NCBI GenBank assembly: GCA_022376465.1
Contig: JACDTU010000007.1
Location: 1,488,001-1,552,000, forward strand
Reading direction: 5' to 3'
DNA: 64,000 nt
Origin: Cubamyces lactineus
Lineage: Eukaryota; Basidiomycota; Agaricomycetes; Polyporales; Polyporaceae
The notes under the pieces are model-generated. The model made no database searches. It was not told the DNA's origin and worked only from the letters and a program-made list of their open reading frames with translations. Positions 48,766-59,694 of the stretch are shown one piece after another. The position numbers were made by a program, and so were the translations under genes. Positions within the stretch are counted from its first letter, which is position 1, and every line of letters begins with the position of its first letter.

Positions 48766-49912
48766 CTACGAGAGGCCTGCGATGTCTTCAAACCATTTGA
48801 CGGTGGAAGCGACCTTGCGCACCGCTGCGTCGCTGAAGCCGAGCCGGAGATCGGGGCGGAAGCGGGCGTCCTGGGGAGCGGAAGGCATTGTGCGATAGCA
48901 GATCTCCATTCTGGATTTCAATTGAGGCGATGCGGAGAGGTTGACTGGTATGGTCGCCGTTGTATTGCCATGATCTCCTTCCCATGATGCGAGGACGTCT
49001 AGACGGTGTGGCCGTTCAATACAGAGTTCACGGGGCGGGCGGAAATGGCAAGCAGCGGAGAAGGGCACTAGTCGACTTACTTTCCAAGAGTACAATGTCT
49101 CCCTTCTTCACCGGCGGCGTCGATAGCTCAGGGTTCAGTCCCGCCCAATCTTCCGCCGTCTCCCGCCAGACGGAGAGCTTGCAGATTCCCCCGGACTCGT
49201 CCCCGAGGATAAGCTTCAGCAGAGAGACTTCCTTACCGGCATCTCGGCCCTTCTTGATACGTACGGTGTCAGGGCCGTCGACCTCGAGGACCGCAGCGAG
49301 AAGGCAGACTTTGTGAGATGCCTTCGGGACTTGTCGCGCTTGAGCAGCTTGCGCTTGGCTTATCAAAAGGTCGAGGGGCGTGAGAGAGTGGAGGCTGAAG
49401 TGAAAGGAAGGGAACTGCGTGATTGAAGAGGCGTCTGAGTAGTTGTATGAGTCCGTGTCTTGGGTGTCTTGGGTCTCCTTCTGAGAGCGGAGGTGGGACA
49501 GTGAGACAGATGGGCGGAGGAATGTGATCTCGGCTTTGGAGCGCGATCGTTCCTCGGTAGCTTGTGTTGTCACGGGCCAGGTGATGACAGTCGTTTGTCC
49601 TTCTACAATTGGTTAGGATTAGGGCCGTTAGACTGGGGACGGCGTAAACGATTCACCTGCCAGGCGTGGCTCTTCATTTCTGATTGACGAGTCTGGCTCG
49701 AGAATCTCCTCACCCTCTTGCGAGTCCCCAAAAATTACGTTCTCGTACATCATGGAAATCTTCCGGCTGGCGGCCGCGAGGGTGGCCGGTGGAAGGGTTA
49801 GGGGAGTGATCTTGGACTCGTGCGACGTCACTGTGCGCCAGTAAAATTGACCACGCGGTTGTACGACATCCCTGGCGGAGGGGGCGCCGCTGAAAACAAG
49901 ATAACGAGTCAT
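48766..49912 (-). CDS. Conserved-looking hypothetical protein with possible OB-fold
   Basis: Three exons join in phase with GT-AG introns: the start MTRYLVFSGAPSARD, a middle exon to DIVLLE, and a last exon reading VLASWEGDHGN to FEDIAGLS. The middle part, KVCLLAAVLEVDG, VSLLKLILGDESG, KLSVWRETAEDW and KKGDIVLLE, has the strand pattern of an OB-fold, as in ssDNA-binding proteins such as RPA or shieldin subunits. The C-terminal block around SRMEICYRTMP and FRPDLRLGFSDAAVRKV looks well conserved but I cannot name it. About 325 residues. A role in DNA repair or single-strand binding is inference only; no known family is recognised with certainty. Confidence 0.65.
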
Positions 49913-50487
49913 GCTCTCAGCTCGCGCCTGGAGTGCCTCTGGTCATGGGGTTGACTTGAGATCCAGGCTGAAGCGGAAGCGCTACGGTGGGGCGGTTCGG
50001 AGATGATACATGACAGGCATCCATGCGTTGTGCAGAAGGCGTTACGCACCTTTAACGCGGCGTGTGGATTTTAGTAGCTTCTCCGATTTTAGCGACGTCG
50101 ATAAGTCTATAGAACATCAATGGTTTGCGTATAGTCTGGGATTCGCTCGGTGCGAAGTTAGCAGGGAGTCAGATGGGGGTTTAGGAAAGAGTTCAGGACG
50201 GTGAAGTTGCCACGTCCGTTGCGGCAGGCAATGCTACGGCCAAAACGCCCGCTCGCTGAGAACCGGGAAGGGCTGCTCCGAGCTGGCGAGCAGGATGCGG
50301 CGAGCGGGCGAACCTCACCGTGTCTATTGCCGCGAACTTGAACTTACTTAGTCCACCCACGTGGCGGCGGTGTGTGCACCTCCCGCAAGCGCTCACTCCA
50401 GGCGCGCGCGTCGCTCACGTAAGCAAGCCATCCCTTGAGCCCGCCCAAGTTTTCGACGTCGACAACGACATCCTCAAGCACGACAAC
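49913..50487. other. Divergent promoter between the OB-like gene and RPL14
   Basis: 575 nt shared upstream region. No TATA consensus stands out, and frames inside it are short. Confidence 0.4.
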
Positions 50488-51267
50488 ATGCCGGTGAGTG
50501 TCCAGTTGCTGCCAGTCCGTCCTGTGAGACGTCCTGGGTGCTGTCGGAGCGATTTTGGAGGGAAAGGAGGCCGTTTTGAAGGTGGATGGCACGACCAAGG
50601 TTTGGATGACATCCGGCGACTTTGAACTGCTGCACGAAATATCCTCTCTCTGGCTTTGGGCGCACTCGGGCACAGCTTTGGACTGGACTGGCTCTCCTTC
50701 TGCTTTGAACACGGGTGCTCATATCGCACGTCTCGCAGGCACAACCATCAAACTTCAAGCGTTTCGTCGAGGTCGGCCGCGGTGAGCCTTGTCGCACCAA
50801 TCCTTGAGTCTACTCAAAACTTAGCTTCTCTACTTGCAGTCGTGCTCATCAAGGCCGGTCCTCATGAGGGTCACATCGCCGTGATCGCTGAGATCATTGA
50901 CCACAACCGGGTATGAAGTCTTCCGCAAAGAATCCTGCTAAGGGCGACGTTTTGAGCGTTTGGTTTGCAGGCGATCATTGACGGCCCCACCACCGGTGTC
51001 CCTCGCCAGGCTTTTCCCTACCGCCACATGACCCTCACTCCCTTCGTCCTCTCCAAGCTCCCCCGTGGTGCCGGCACGGGCGTCATCCGCAAGCAGCTCG
51101 AGAAGGAGCAGACCGTCGAGAAGTGGAACAAGTCGGCTTGGGCGCAGAAGCGGGAGGCGATCGCGAAGCGGAGGTCGCTCAACGACTTTGAGCGCTTCTG
51201 CGTGATGCTCGCGAAGAAGGCGCGGAGAGATCAGGTCCGCAAGACCCTCGCCAAGGCTTCCGCGTAA
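50488..51267 (+). CDS. RPL14: 60S ribosomal protein L14 (eL14)
   Basis: Four coding exons (50488-50493, 50739-50781, 50840-50910, 50971-51267) give 138 residues, the same length as yeast Rpl14. Exon 1 encodes only Met-Pro. Exon 2 gives NFKRFVEVGR, exon 3 VVLIKAGPHEGHIAVIAEI, and the last exon DGPTTGVPRQAF, LTPFVLSKLPRGAG, EKWNKSAWAQK and LNDFERFCVM, all eL14 hallmarks. The first intron is 245 nt, about four times the local norm, as is common for ribosomal protein genes. I looked for a C/D or H/ACA snoRNA in it and saw no clear boxes. eL14 sits on the large subunit near eL20 and helps pre-60S assembly. Confidence 0.97.
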
Positions 51268-51858
51268 GCCGTCGTCGCTGGCGTGCCGTCGTTCGGCCTT
51301 GCTGGATTTATGGGTGCAGCTGGTGAGGGCCGGACTTGGTGCTCAGGGGAGATTGGTAAAATCATTGGAGAATGCGCTACTAGGCCCGCATATCTCGTCG
51401 CACGCATCGTATGTTCACTGTGTTGTCTATGTACTCTCACCATGCCCCCATGACGTGGATCATTCACTTCTGCAACTCAGTTGATTGCGACTTGCATGGA
51501 TCGCAACATCGTAAACCAGCGAATTCCGGGCCTTGAGCCTCGCATTACATGTTAATCTCTTAGTCTGTTACAATCATGGGATGTATCTCTGCATTATAGC
51601 TCGTTCAAGGTAAGATTGTTGAAGGTAGTTCGTCGGCAATGTCGTATACTGCATAGGCATGTTAAGAGAGAGCTTCGCAGTAACAGAGCGTTTCACTCAC
51701 GTCGATGCTCACTATCCAGAGCCTTGTAGTGCCGGTGCTTTACGGTACGGTCCAGCAAGGAGGTTATCGAGGCGCGAGGGACTCGGGCAATTGGGTAATT
51801 GCGTACGCAAGAACCCCCAAAACTGCGTGGTCTATCAGCACCAATTCGAGCAAGAGCT
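51268..51858. other. Convergent 3' spacer between RPL14 and the FIT gene
   Basis: About 590 nt between stop codons. The AT-rich centre is likely the two 3' UTRs. No other signal is seen. Confidence 0.45.
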
Positions 51859-52605
51859 TTATGGAGAATGCATACTGTAGCCCGTGAACTTTTCCAAAGG
51901 TGTATGGAAGTAGACACTGGTCGTATACGTGGCTAGAACAGCCGCACACGTCACAACACCACCCAGCACAACGGCCCACCTGTGTGATTGCGACCATGGC
52001 ACATTGAAGGAGAGCCTGAGCTGATTGACGAGGAAAAGGGTGGACATGATGAGGAGGAATATATGGCCTGATACATCATGGCCCTTGCGCAACCTAGGGA
52101 CTCCAGACCAATCACCGTCCGGGAGGACTAGGGATGCCGGGAAGAGGGCGGTGTCGGATATGGAGACTGTGGATTTGGTGTAGCAATATTGGGTGGGGAC
52201 AGAGACGACAGCGCCAGAGGGGAGATGGAGGACACACTCGCCTCCCGTGGAGGCGGTGAGTCGGTCAAAGACAGGTGGGCCAAAGAACCAGCTAGTGAAT
52301 GCAAGCCAGATTGCGGTTGCAATGCCGTACTGTACGAGACGGACTTTGGAGCGTATCGCTGGTGGGCTGGTGACATAGTGCGCGAGGAATGTAACGGATA
52401 TCCATGCCCAGAGCTTCTTGGTGAAGTAGACGTTGAGCGGGTTCTTCTTGGACGCGAAGCAGTGGGTGCTGTGGAGGTGGTGGGGGAGGGCGGTGATGAA
52501 CGCGTTTGAGGTGTCGAGGTACGTGTCGTGTGAGACGGAGTATATCGTGCCAAAGAAGACGATAGAGGTTAGGACGGCGAGGGCGACTGTGCGTGAGTCT
52601 GCCAT
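51859..52605 (-). CDS. SCS3: FIT-family (fat storage-inducing, Scs3/Yft2-like) ER membrane protein
   Basis: One exon, 248 residues, with about six hydrophobic segments. Two family signatures are intact: GHDVSGHIFLLIMSTLFLV and, near the end, YFHTPLEKFTGY. Each carries one of the two His residues needed by FIT2. FIT proteins cleave fatty acyl-CoA at the lumenal ER face and guide lipid-droplet budding and ER shape; the yeast members Scs3 and Yft2 also affect inositol growth. With the PDAT gene at 2.7 kb the window thus encodes two lipid-storage proteins, though they are not linked in any operon sense. The short loop near residue 45 is basic. Yeast has two paralogs, so SCS3 denotes the family. 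Confidence 0.92.
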   Translation of the reverse strand: MADSRTVALAVLTSIVFFGTIYSVSHDTYLDTSNAFITALPHHLHSTHCFASKKNPLNVYFTKKLWAWISVTFLAHYVTSPPAIRSKVRLVQYGIATAIWLAFTSWFFGPPVFDRLTASTGGECVLHLPSGAVVSVPTQYCYTKSTVSISDTALFPASLVLPDGDWSGVPRLRKGHDVSGHIFLLIMSTLFLVNQLRLSFNVPWSQSHRWAVVLGGVVTCAAVLATYTTSVYFHTPLEKFTGYSMHSP

Positions 52606-53074
52606 CGTGGACGGTGGCCAAGGTACGAACTGAGTGGGCGTACGTCATATTTCTCCGGCGCTAGCTGCACCCCAGTCCCTATATGGCAGGTCGCAGCCAC
52701 GATGGTACGCCAGGAACGGCTGAGACTCAACGTCGTCTAGCTTAGGTCGTGCCTACCACCGTCCGCTTACTCACCCTCGCGCTTTTTTCAGCACCAACAT
52801 ACGCTCAGCGTCTTCCATCATGCGCTATTTTCCAGTACTGGTCTCATCACGAGCACGATAGCTTCCGCGCGCTTCGGGTCATATGTTGCTCGTACCCCTG
52901 CTGAGCCGCCCAATTCGCGAAGCGTTCCTCCCGGTAATCTGATTAATGGCCCTGGCTACTCCTGGTCTCTCTGATCCTAGGTAGCCGTCCTTTGCGGCAC
53001 CGACCACCGTCCCTCGGCAGCCGGACATAAAATCAACTCAGGTCACTTCACGCCACCTTGTGCCGAACCACAAC
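52606..53074. other. Divergent promoter between the FIT gene and the carboxylesterase
   Basis: 470 nt separates the two start codons. CT-rich parts are present. No other feature is supported. Confidence 0.4.
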
Positions 53075-55410
53075 ATGGTGTCTCGAAAACCCCTCCTTCT
53101 TGCATGGGGACTTGTTGTTTCGTCCCTAGCTGTCTCTCCTCAGACGTATCCAGACACAGACGTCGTCATCGTCTCCAACAACGACCTAAACCCGCAGAAT
53201 TTGCGACGCGACTCCGCGTTGTATCTTTCGGCTACCTTCACCTGCTCCCAGGCCAAGGCTGCTTGTGCTCAGCTCCAAGAGTCGCTGTTTTCTGTCTCTC
53301 CGAATACCGGTTTCTCCTACGACGAACTAGCGGATGTTTTGTCCTCGGAACGCCATGGCGCTACTCTCTCAGACCCACAGGCACTTTGGGTTGCAGCCGA
53401 TGGTGGGTGCTACGATGTCCTGAACTTGCCGATTCAGCCGTCTGAAAATCGTCTAGGTGCCGATAACTGCCAGACGCTCGCAGTCGATCCTACGGCAAAG
53501 ACCTCGCAACTCCAGCCGTCGTCTGGCTCGGATGAACAGCTCTCCGTGCTCTGTACTAATTCCGCACCGTTTGCAAGGTCCAACGTTACAGCATACGACA
53601 CTTCTCGCCAGATTGATGTCTCGACCAACACCTCTGGTATCCTCACTGGTTTCCGCGACAAGTTCTCTTTTCGCTTCCCTGGCATCAAGTTCGCCCAGGC
53701 GGAGCGGTTCCAAGATCCCGTCGCGCTTCAGGTCTCTTCCTCAGAGAAGCGCTCGGCGTTGTCTTTCGGACAGATGTGTGCGCAGGTCGGTCATCCACCA
53801 GTCCGTGCGGAAGGACTATACTGATATCACTTGCAGCCTCCCAATGTGGACAATGGAATGATCCTCAGAACGTCCGAGGACTGCCTTTTCCTAAACGTTT
53901 ACACGCCGATTGTTAGGACGAGCAACCAGCCTGATCCGCGGAATCTCCCGGTTATGTTCTACAGTGAGTACATCTTCCTTGCAATGATGACGTTCAAGGA
54001 CTAACAATGAGAAGTCCACGAGGGTGGTTTGAACACGGGAGACAGTGGACCGTTCCCATACAACATGACCACTAGCGGTTTCGTAGGAAACTCCATCGCA
54101 AACGTCTACGATGGGTCGAACCTCGTGTCTTATGGAGGCGTCGTGCTCGTAACCATCAACTACCGTCTGAATGCGTTCGGATGGTTCAACGCTTCCAACG
54201 CTGCGCTGAAGGATACTCTCCTTGCCCTGCACTGGGTCCAAGACAACATCGCCGCTTTCGGTGGAGATGTGAGTGTTCGTTCGCAGTGATGGATCGGCCG
54301 CCCATCTGACCTTGGATATAGCCCAGCCGAGTCCTCCTTTTCGGCCAGTCGTCTGGTGGAATTATGATTCGCTACTTGTTGTCGACAAACCCCAAGTACA
54401 CCGACGGCTTGTTCAGTAAGTGACAGGCTTGTAGAGTTGTATGGACATTGCGCTGACTTCCGTTCGTGTATGTAGGTGCCGCTATCATGGAATCCGACGG
54501 TCCAGTTATCAATCAATTCTTCTCCCCGGATCTAGCACTCGATACTTCGCTGCGACTAGCTCAGGAGCTAAATTGCGCATCAACGACGGATTCAACCTTT
54601 ACCAACGACATAGCGCTTTGTGTCGAGCAACTCTCCGCAGAAGAGATCGCGCTGGCGCAGGGTGCACTGGGTATCACCTGGGACGCTGTGATCGACGGCG
54701 ACCTAATCCTTGCGGACATACAGACCAGCATTCTCGACGGCGTATACGCTCGCGTGCCGACGATTTGGACGAATAATCAATGCGAATGGTGCTTCTTCGT
54801 ACCTCCCACTATCGCACCCGATTCTGGCCCGTCGGCGTTTACGGACAACCTCGACCTCGCGTTCAACTCGACGCAAATCCAGCGGATCCTGGCAGCAAAA
54901 TCGCTGTACCCGTACGATACTGCGCCTTCCGAAAACGGCATCTCCGGAGCGGTATTGCAGCTTGCACAGCTGTACACGGACTACCTGATCCACTGTCCGT
55001 CCGCTTACCTCGCCGCGCTCGAGTCGGCCACGACGAACCCTGGCAACGCGTACAAGGTCGTGTTCGAGACTGGGCTCGGATCCCCGCTTACGCCGAATCC
55101 CGCGACGTGCGTTGGACAGGTGTGCCATGCGGACGAGCTCTACTGGGTGTTCGCGACGGCGGAGACAGATGGGCTGTACCAGCCGTTGAGCACGGACCAG
55201 GTGGCGAGGATGCGTGAGGTCATTGACCGCTGGACGTCACTGGTGCGGTCGGGCAGTCCGAACTACGACGGGGCGCCCCTCGAGTGGCCGGCATTTACGG
55301 GGGATAACGAGATCATTATCGGGGATGGTGGGGAGTCCATCGTGGCGTACAGGCAGGCACAGTGCGATTTCGTTGACAACGAGCTTGGGCTAGTGTTCGC
55401 GAAGGTGTAG
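53075..55410 (+). CDS. Secreted type-B carboxylesterase/lipase with N-terminal extension
   Basis: Five exons (53075-53785, 53837-53963, 54015-54268, 54322-54415, 54476-55410) give 706 residues. A signal peptide (KPLLLAWGLVVSSLAVS) is followed by about 180 residues without a known domain but with several Cys. The alpha/beta hydrolase then begins at GFRDKFSFRFPGIKFAQ and shows SEDCLFLNVYTP, HEGG, VTINYRLNAFGW and the nucleophile elbow FGQSSGG with Ser374; GQSSG replaces the usual GESAG. The type-B pattern EDCLFLNVY marks the family, which hydrolyses esters outside the cell, such as lipids, sterol esters or plant esters. Several N-glycosylation sites (NVT, NTS, NAS) fit secretion. The ATG at 53075 is the first in frame. 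Confidence 0.9.
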
Positions 55411-55709
55411 TGGTGCCTGCTGTAGGTCCATTGATTGTTGTACAGTTAAGGTTTACAAAGCTGTACTTGTAATTCGATTCGCCAAAGGGTGTGGACATGG
55501 TTTGCGCCGGTGTTATCCTGGAAGGATCTATTGATGACCTACGTCGGTGATATACATTAGTGTCCTGCCCACTGCGTCTACATTACAAAGCTAGTTCCGC
55601 GATCACACGCGTCGAGTGTCGAGCGCAGCAGTGTCGCGTGATGGTATATGTTCCCTTCCGCAGCTACTGGACGGCGTAACTTATGGTCGATCCGTTGAAA
55701 CGAGCCGCT

Positions 55710-56553
55710 TCAGACATTGAACTGCATTGCAATGTCAGGTGACATCGTGTAAGTACGCAAGTTGATACTCACCGCGGTCAGGTAGGACTCTGCAACAACA
55801 CGAGCGCGCGCGTTCAGACTGAGCTTCATCTCGCTGATCTCCTTGTCGACCTCCTCCATGAATCTGAATCACGGGTCAGTATCGTGCTGTACCGAGAGAC
55901 CGCGAACGACGCACTGGATGATGAAGTCGACGATCTTGTGCTTCAGCATGGTATCCGTATGGTTGTTCGTGATTAGGAAGGAGATATCGTAGCCCTGCGC
56001 AACGCGAGGATCGATGAACCGCAGCACGCCGAGGGATGGTTGTATGCCTACCTTGACGGGTTTCCTCCGCAAGACGACGAAGTTCTCCGCGCGTTGCATC
56101 ATGAATCGAGTGAACTTGTGGCATAGTATCCGTTCGATTTCATCGGCCTGCTTGATCTTGATGCTTAACCGGATGGAGTTGATTGAGGGCTCGATGAGGA
56201 CGCGCTCATTCTCGTTACGGGATATGATCAAGGGGTTGAGGAGCACTTCCTTGGAAGCTCTGAGGCAGAATTGAGCACGTCTGCTACCACAAGATCATGC
56301 TGATGCATACCCGACTTCAACCTCTGGCTTATTGTGTCGTTCTACGACCTACTGCGCAATGAGTTTCATCACCCCTCAACACGGAGGGTACTATGGCACA
56401 TACTTGGGACGAGAAGTCCTCTAGCGTGAGCGCCGCGGTAAGCGTAGACCTGACAGCGGCAAGATAAGGTCGCAGAACGTTAGACTAGGCAACGAAGACG
56501 TGTATTTTGTGGTCAGCATCGCGCACGCCGTGTAGACCGGAGACGCGCACCAT
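55710..56553 (-). CDS. ARC19: Arp2/3 complex subunit 4 (ARPC4)
   Basis: The protein of about 168 residues reads [80 protein letters not shown] and [21 protein letters not shown], nearly colinear with human ARPC4 (168). The Arp2/3 complex nucleates branched actin at the cortex and endocytic patches. The start Met stands alone: ATG at 56553-56551 is followed at once by a GTGCGC donor, and the next exon begins at 56484 with TCT AAC GTT. A 57-nt intron before GYDISF has no stop and stays in frame, so it could be mistaken for coding sequence. The last intron leaves FNV before the TGA at 55710. Confidence 0.95.
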
Positions 56554-56709
56554 GGTGGGGTGGAGGAGAGATCGGATTCAAGCGGAGTTTCCGCACGCGC
56601 TCAAATTTCCCGCAAACGCGTCTCGCGCGCGCTTCTTCACCAACTTTTCGTAGGTCACACCCACCGCCGCTCTCATTCCCCTCCCCTTCCCTCGCACTCT
56701 ACCTCAAAA

Positions 56710-58195
56710 ATGGTCGTCTCTGTCGCACTCTGGTATGTATCGACGCGTTCAGCCGCCGCAAGTACATTGCTGACGATCGTACACGAACTCGCAGGAGTCT
56801 TGCCGCCACTCCCGGTGAACCGTCTGTCATTTCTCCTCCAGGTGACATCAGGATCACGAACATTGCCCTCGGTGACCAGCTCGCCGACGAGTCGGGTCGT
56901 ACGACCGTCAAGCTCATCTACCGCCGCCCCGGTGCCGACGATGAGGAGAGTGATGAGGAAGACGACGAGGAGGATGAGGAGAAGGAGATGGACAACTCGG
57001 AGCTCTCCACCACCGTGCTCTGCTCTCTTACCCCCGGCAAGGTCAGAGTTATTTCGTGTTAATCACAAACATTATATTGACGTTTTTGCAGATCGAGCAA
57101 TCCACCGTTGATGTCGTTCTCAACGAGGATGAGGAGTACTTGATCGAGGTTGTCGGCAAAAAGTGGGTCCTACGCTTTGTATGAGTATTGACAGACGGAC
57201 TGATTACCGCTTGGTAGCACTGTCTATCTCACCGGTAACTACATCGGTATGTTAAACAACCTTCTACCCGCTACACTGCGATGCTTACGATTGATATCGC
57301 AGACCAGAGTCCCTTCGACCAGGACCCATATGGCGAGGACGAGGAGGACATGTCCGACGAGGAGGACTATGACCTGGAGGAAGTCAGCTCGGACGTTGAA
57401 ATCAACCCCGACGAGTTGGATATTCCCAGCGACGATGAGGAGTATGTGCCAGTGCTACATATACCCGTTCCTTCTTCTAACATCCACCAGTCGTTTTGAG
57501 GAGATTAAAGACGATGACGCCGACAAGTCTGAATCCAAGACCGACTCCAAGAAGCGTCCCCGTGATTCGGACGCGATGGAAACGGAAGAGCAGGAGGGCA
57601 AGCTCTCCAAGGCCCAGCAGAAGAAGCAGAAGAAGTTGAAGGCTGCTAATGGAGAGGCTGTTCCTACTGCCACTGCTGATAAGGCTGAGAAGGCCGACGA
57701 GAAGAAGAGCAAGCAGGAAAAGAAAAAGGAGAAGGCCGAGAAGGAGAAGCCGAAGGCTCAAACTAAGACTGTTGCAGGCGGCGTTAAGGTCACCGACCAC
57801 AAGACTGGTTCCGGACCGCAGGCCAAGGCTGGCGACATGGTGTCCATGCGCTACATCGGCAAGCTTGAGAACGGCAAGATCTTCGACCAGAACACCAAGG
57901 GCAAGCCTGTGAGTACTGCTCACGCCATAATATTGGACAAGGTCTGACGTGTAAAACAGTTCAAGTTCCGTCTCGGCAAAGGCGAAGTCATCAAGGGCTG
58001 GGACGTCGGAATCGTTGGCATGCAACCTGGTGGCGAGCGTCTCCTCACCATCCCCGCCCCCATGGCATACGGCAAGGTGTCGCAGCCTGGTATTCCTGCC
58101 AACTCCACTCTGATCTTCGGTAAGCACTGGTCTACGGCCTATATAGAACGATTTCTGATAGTTCCACAGAGGTTAAGCTGCTCAGCATCAATTAA
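56710..58195 (+). CDS. Nuclear FKBP prolyl isomerase (Fpr3/Fpr4 type)
   Basis: The N-terminus ([18 protein letters not shown], then [18 protein letters not shown]) forms the nucleoplasmin-like domain of fungal Fpr3/Fpr4. Acidic runs of Asp and Glu follow, one around residue 60-75 and one after [10 protein letters not shown], then a Lys-rich stretch. The C-terminal FKBP domain reads [47 protein letters not shown] and ends with [11 protein letters not shown]. These proteins chaperone histones, isomerise prolines in histone tails and act in the nucleolus. Seven introns, all GT-AG, keep phase. The key aromatic and Asp residues of the FKBP pocket (Y, F, D, W) are present. Whether it matches yeast Fpr3 or Fpr4 cannot be decided. 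Confidence 0.93.
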
Positions 58196-58379
58196 GAGAG
58201 CTGTAGGCACGCCTATGCCTATGCTCTTCCTCTATGGACTTGTTGAGTACTATGGTGGCTGGATCTCGATGGAGCAAAAATTATTGTAGCCTTGTTGTCT
58301 GCGACTAACGACGTGCTAATGCATCATGATTATGACGACTCCGTTGTATATGTATGGAAACTGAGGCTCAAGGCCAACT

Positions 58380-59036
58380 CGTGGCGCGAGGCCGAGGAGG
58401 CGAAGATGTGCGGCAAGGACGGCGTGCCGATCGTCCACCGCACCCAGGCGCACGTCCACGATGAGAAAGACGCGCGCCCTGCGCAAGACCATGCTCGACG
58501 CCGTCCGGCCCTAGGACGCGGTTAGGTGGGGCTATGCGCTCGCGTCCGTGCGCGCGCTCGGGAACGGCGAGCACGAGCTCGCGTTCGCGGACATTGTCGT
58601 AGGTGCGGACGGCGCGAGCTCGCGCGTTCGCCCGCTCGTCTCCCCCGCCACGCCCACCTACCACTCCGTGACCGGGACGGAGATCTCCCTCGCGCCGGAG
58701 GTCGCAGCTTCCCCGGACATGGCGGACGTCAGCGCGGCGGTCGGCGCAGGCAGCTGCTTCATGGGCCAGGACAACGAGGTGCTCGGTTTCCAGCGGAACG
58801 GCGACGGGCGCATCCGCGCGTACGCCTGGCACCGCAGCACGGACCCGTCCTTCCTTGCGGACCCGCGGGAGGCGCTGCTCGCGATCTACAGCGACTGGGC
58901 GCCGTGGGTCCGCAAGTTCTTCAAGCGCTGCGACGACGCGGCGGTGTACCCACGCCCGCTGTACTACCTTCCTGTGGGCCACCGGTGGGACCACAAGCCG
59001 GGGGTTACGCTCAATGGCGACGCGGCGCACTTGATG
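58380..59036 (+). pseudogene. FAD-dependent monooxygenase fragment, plus strand
   Basis: In one frame the stretch reads TRALRKTMLDAVRP, a TAG stop (58512-58514), then DAVRWGYALASV, VVGADGASSRVRPLVSP, GQDNEVLGFQRNGDGRIRAY and VTLNGDAAHLM. These are the central and FAD-binding (GADG, GDAAH) parts of a salicylate-hydroxylase-type monooxygenase. The Rossmann N-terminus is missing, the part before 58461 is in another frame, and the usual SPFAGEGAN after GDAAHLM is replaced by unrelated sequence. So it is truncated at both ends and carries a nonsense codon. The 58548-59036 part itself remains undamaged, which suggests recent decay or a conserved remnant. Confidence 0.75.
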
Positions 59037-59069
59037 GCTCGGCGGGAACAGTCCACTCGGCGGGCGCAG

Positions 59070-59566
59070 AAGAAGACGTACGTGCGGATGCGGCCGTCGC
59101 CGTTCACCTGGCTCCCGAGCATCTTCGCGTCCTGCAGCGCGAATATGGTGCCCTGGCCGATCGCGTCCATGACATTCTTGAGGGCGGGGGAGGACGCGAC
59201 GGCGGGAGCGAGCGAGATCTCGACGCCGTTCACGCCGGAGTAGAAGGGAGTGACGGGGGAGACGAGGGGCCGGATGCGCGAGTGGGCGCCGTCCGCGCCA
59301 ACGAGGATGTCGCACACGGTCTTGGTCCCGTTCGCGAACGTGAGCTCGTGCTGGCCATTCCCGAGCGGAATGGCGGAGGTGAGCGCGTGGTCCCACTTGA
59401 TCGCGTCGGCGGGGCAGGCTTCGAGGAGGATCTGGCGGAGGATGGCGCGGTCTACGTCGGGACGGATGTCCTCCGGCTTCTGCGGCTTGCCCTGGGGACC
59501 GCTCTCTTCGAGGCCATGGTGAAGATGAAGTTTGCCGGAAGCGTCGTAGATCCTCATGTCGCAGTC
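59070..59566 (-). pseudogene. FAD-dependent monooxygenase fragment, minus strand
   Basis: On the minus strand an open frame reads CDMRIYDASGKLHL, RPDVDRAILRQILLE, ADAIKWDHALTSA, DILVGADGAHSRIRPLVSP and NGDGRIRTY. It is a paralog of the neighbouring plus-strand fragment. It covers only the middle of the enzyme: the N-terminal dinucleotide loop and everything after GRIRTY are missing. The frame continues past 59070 only as a shadow of the other copy. The two copies are tail to tail and about 35 nt apart. Confidence 0.72.
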
Positions 59567-59694
59567 ACTGATCGCAGGTACACGCGGCGCTGCTATCGGG
59601 TTCCAGGTGGCGTGTATGTGGACGGCAATGAGCAGAGGCGAATCGTTCTTATAAGGCATACGCACTTACCATGTACTCAGGTTAACGCAGAGGT

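Noticed and set aside
50494..50738. snoRNA in the RPL14 intron
   Set aside because: A GGATGAC word resembles a C box, but no matching D box with terminal stem was found by eye.
55997..56053. 19-residue insert in ARPC4 before GYDISF
   Set aside because: It is a stop-free 57-nt intron with good borders (GTAGGC...GCGCAG); removing it restores the conserved RRKPV-GYDISF spacing.
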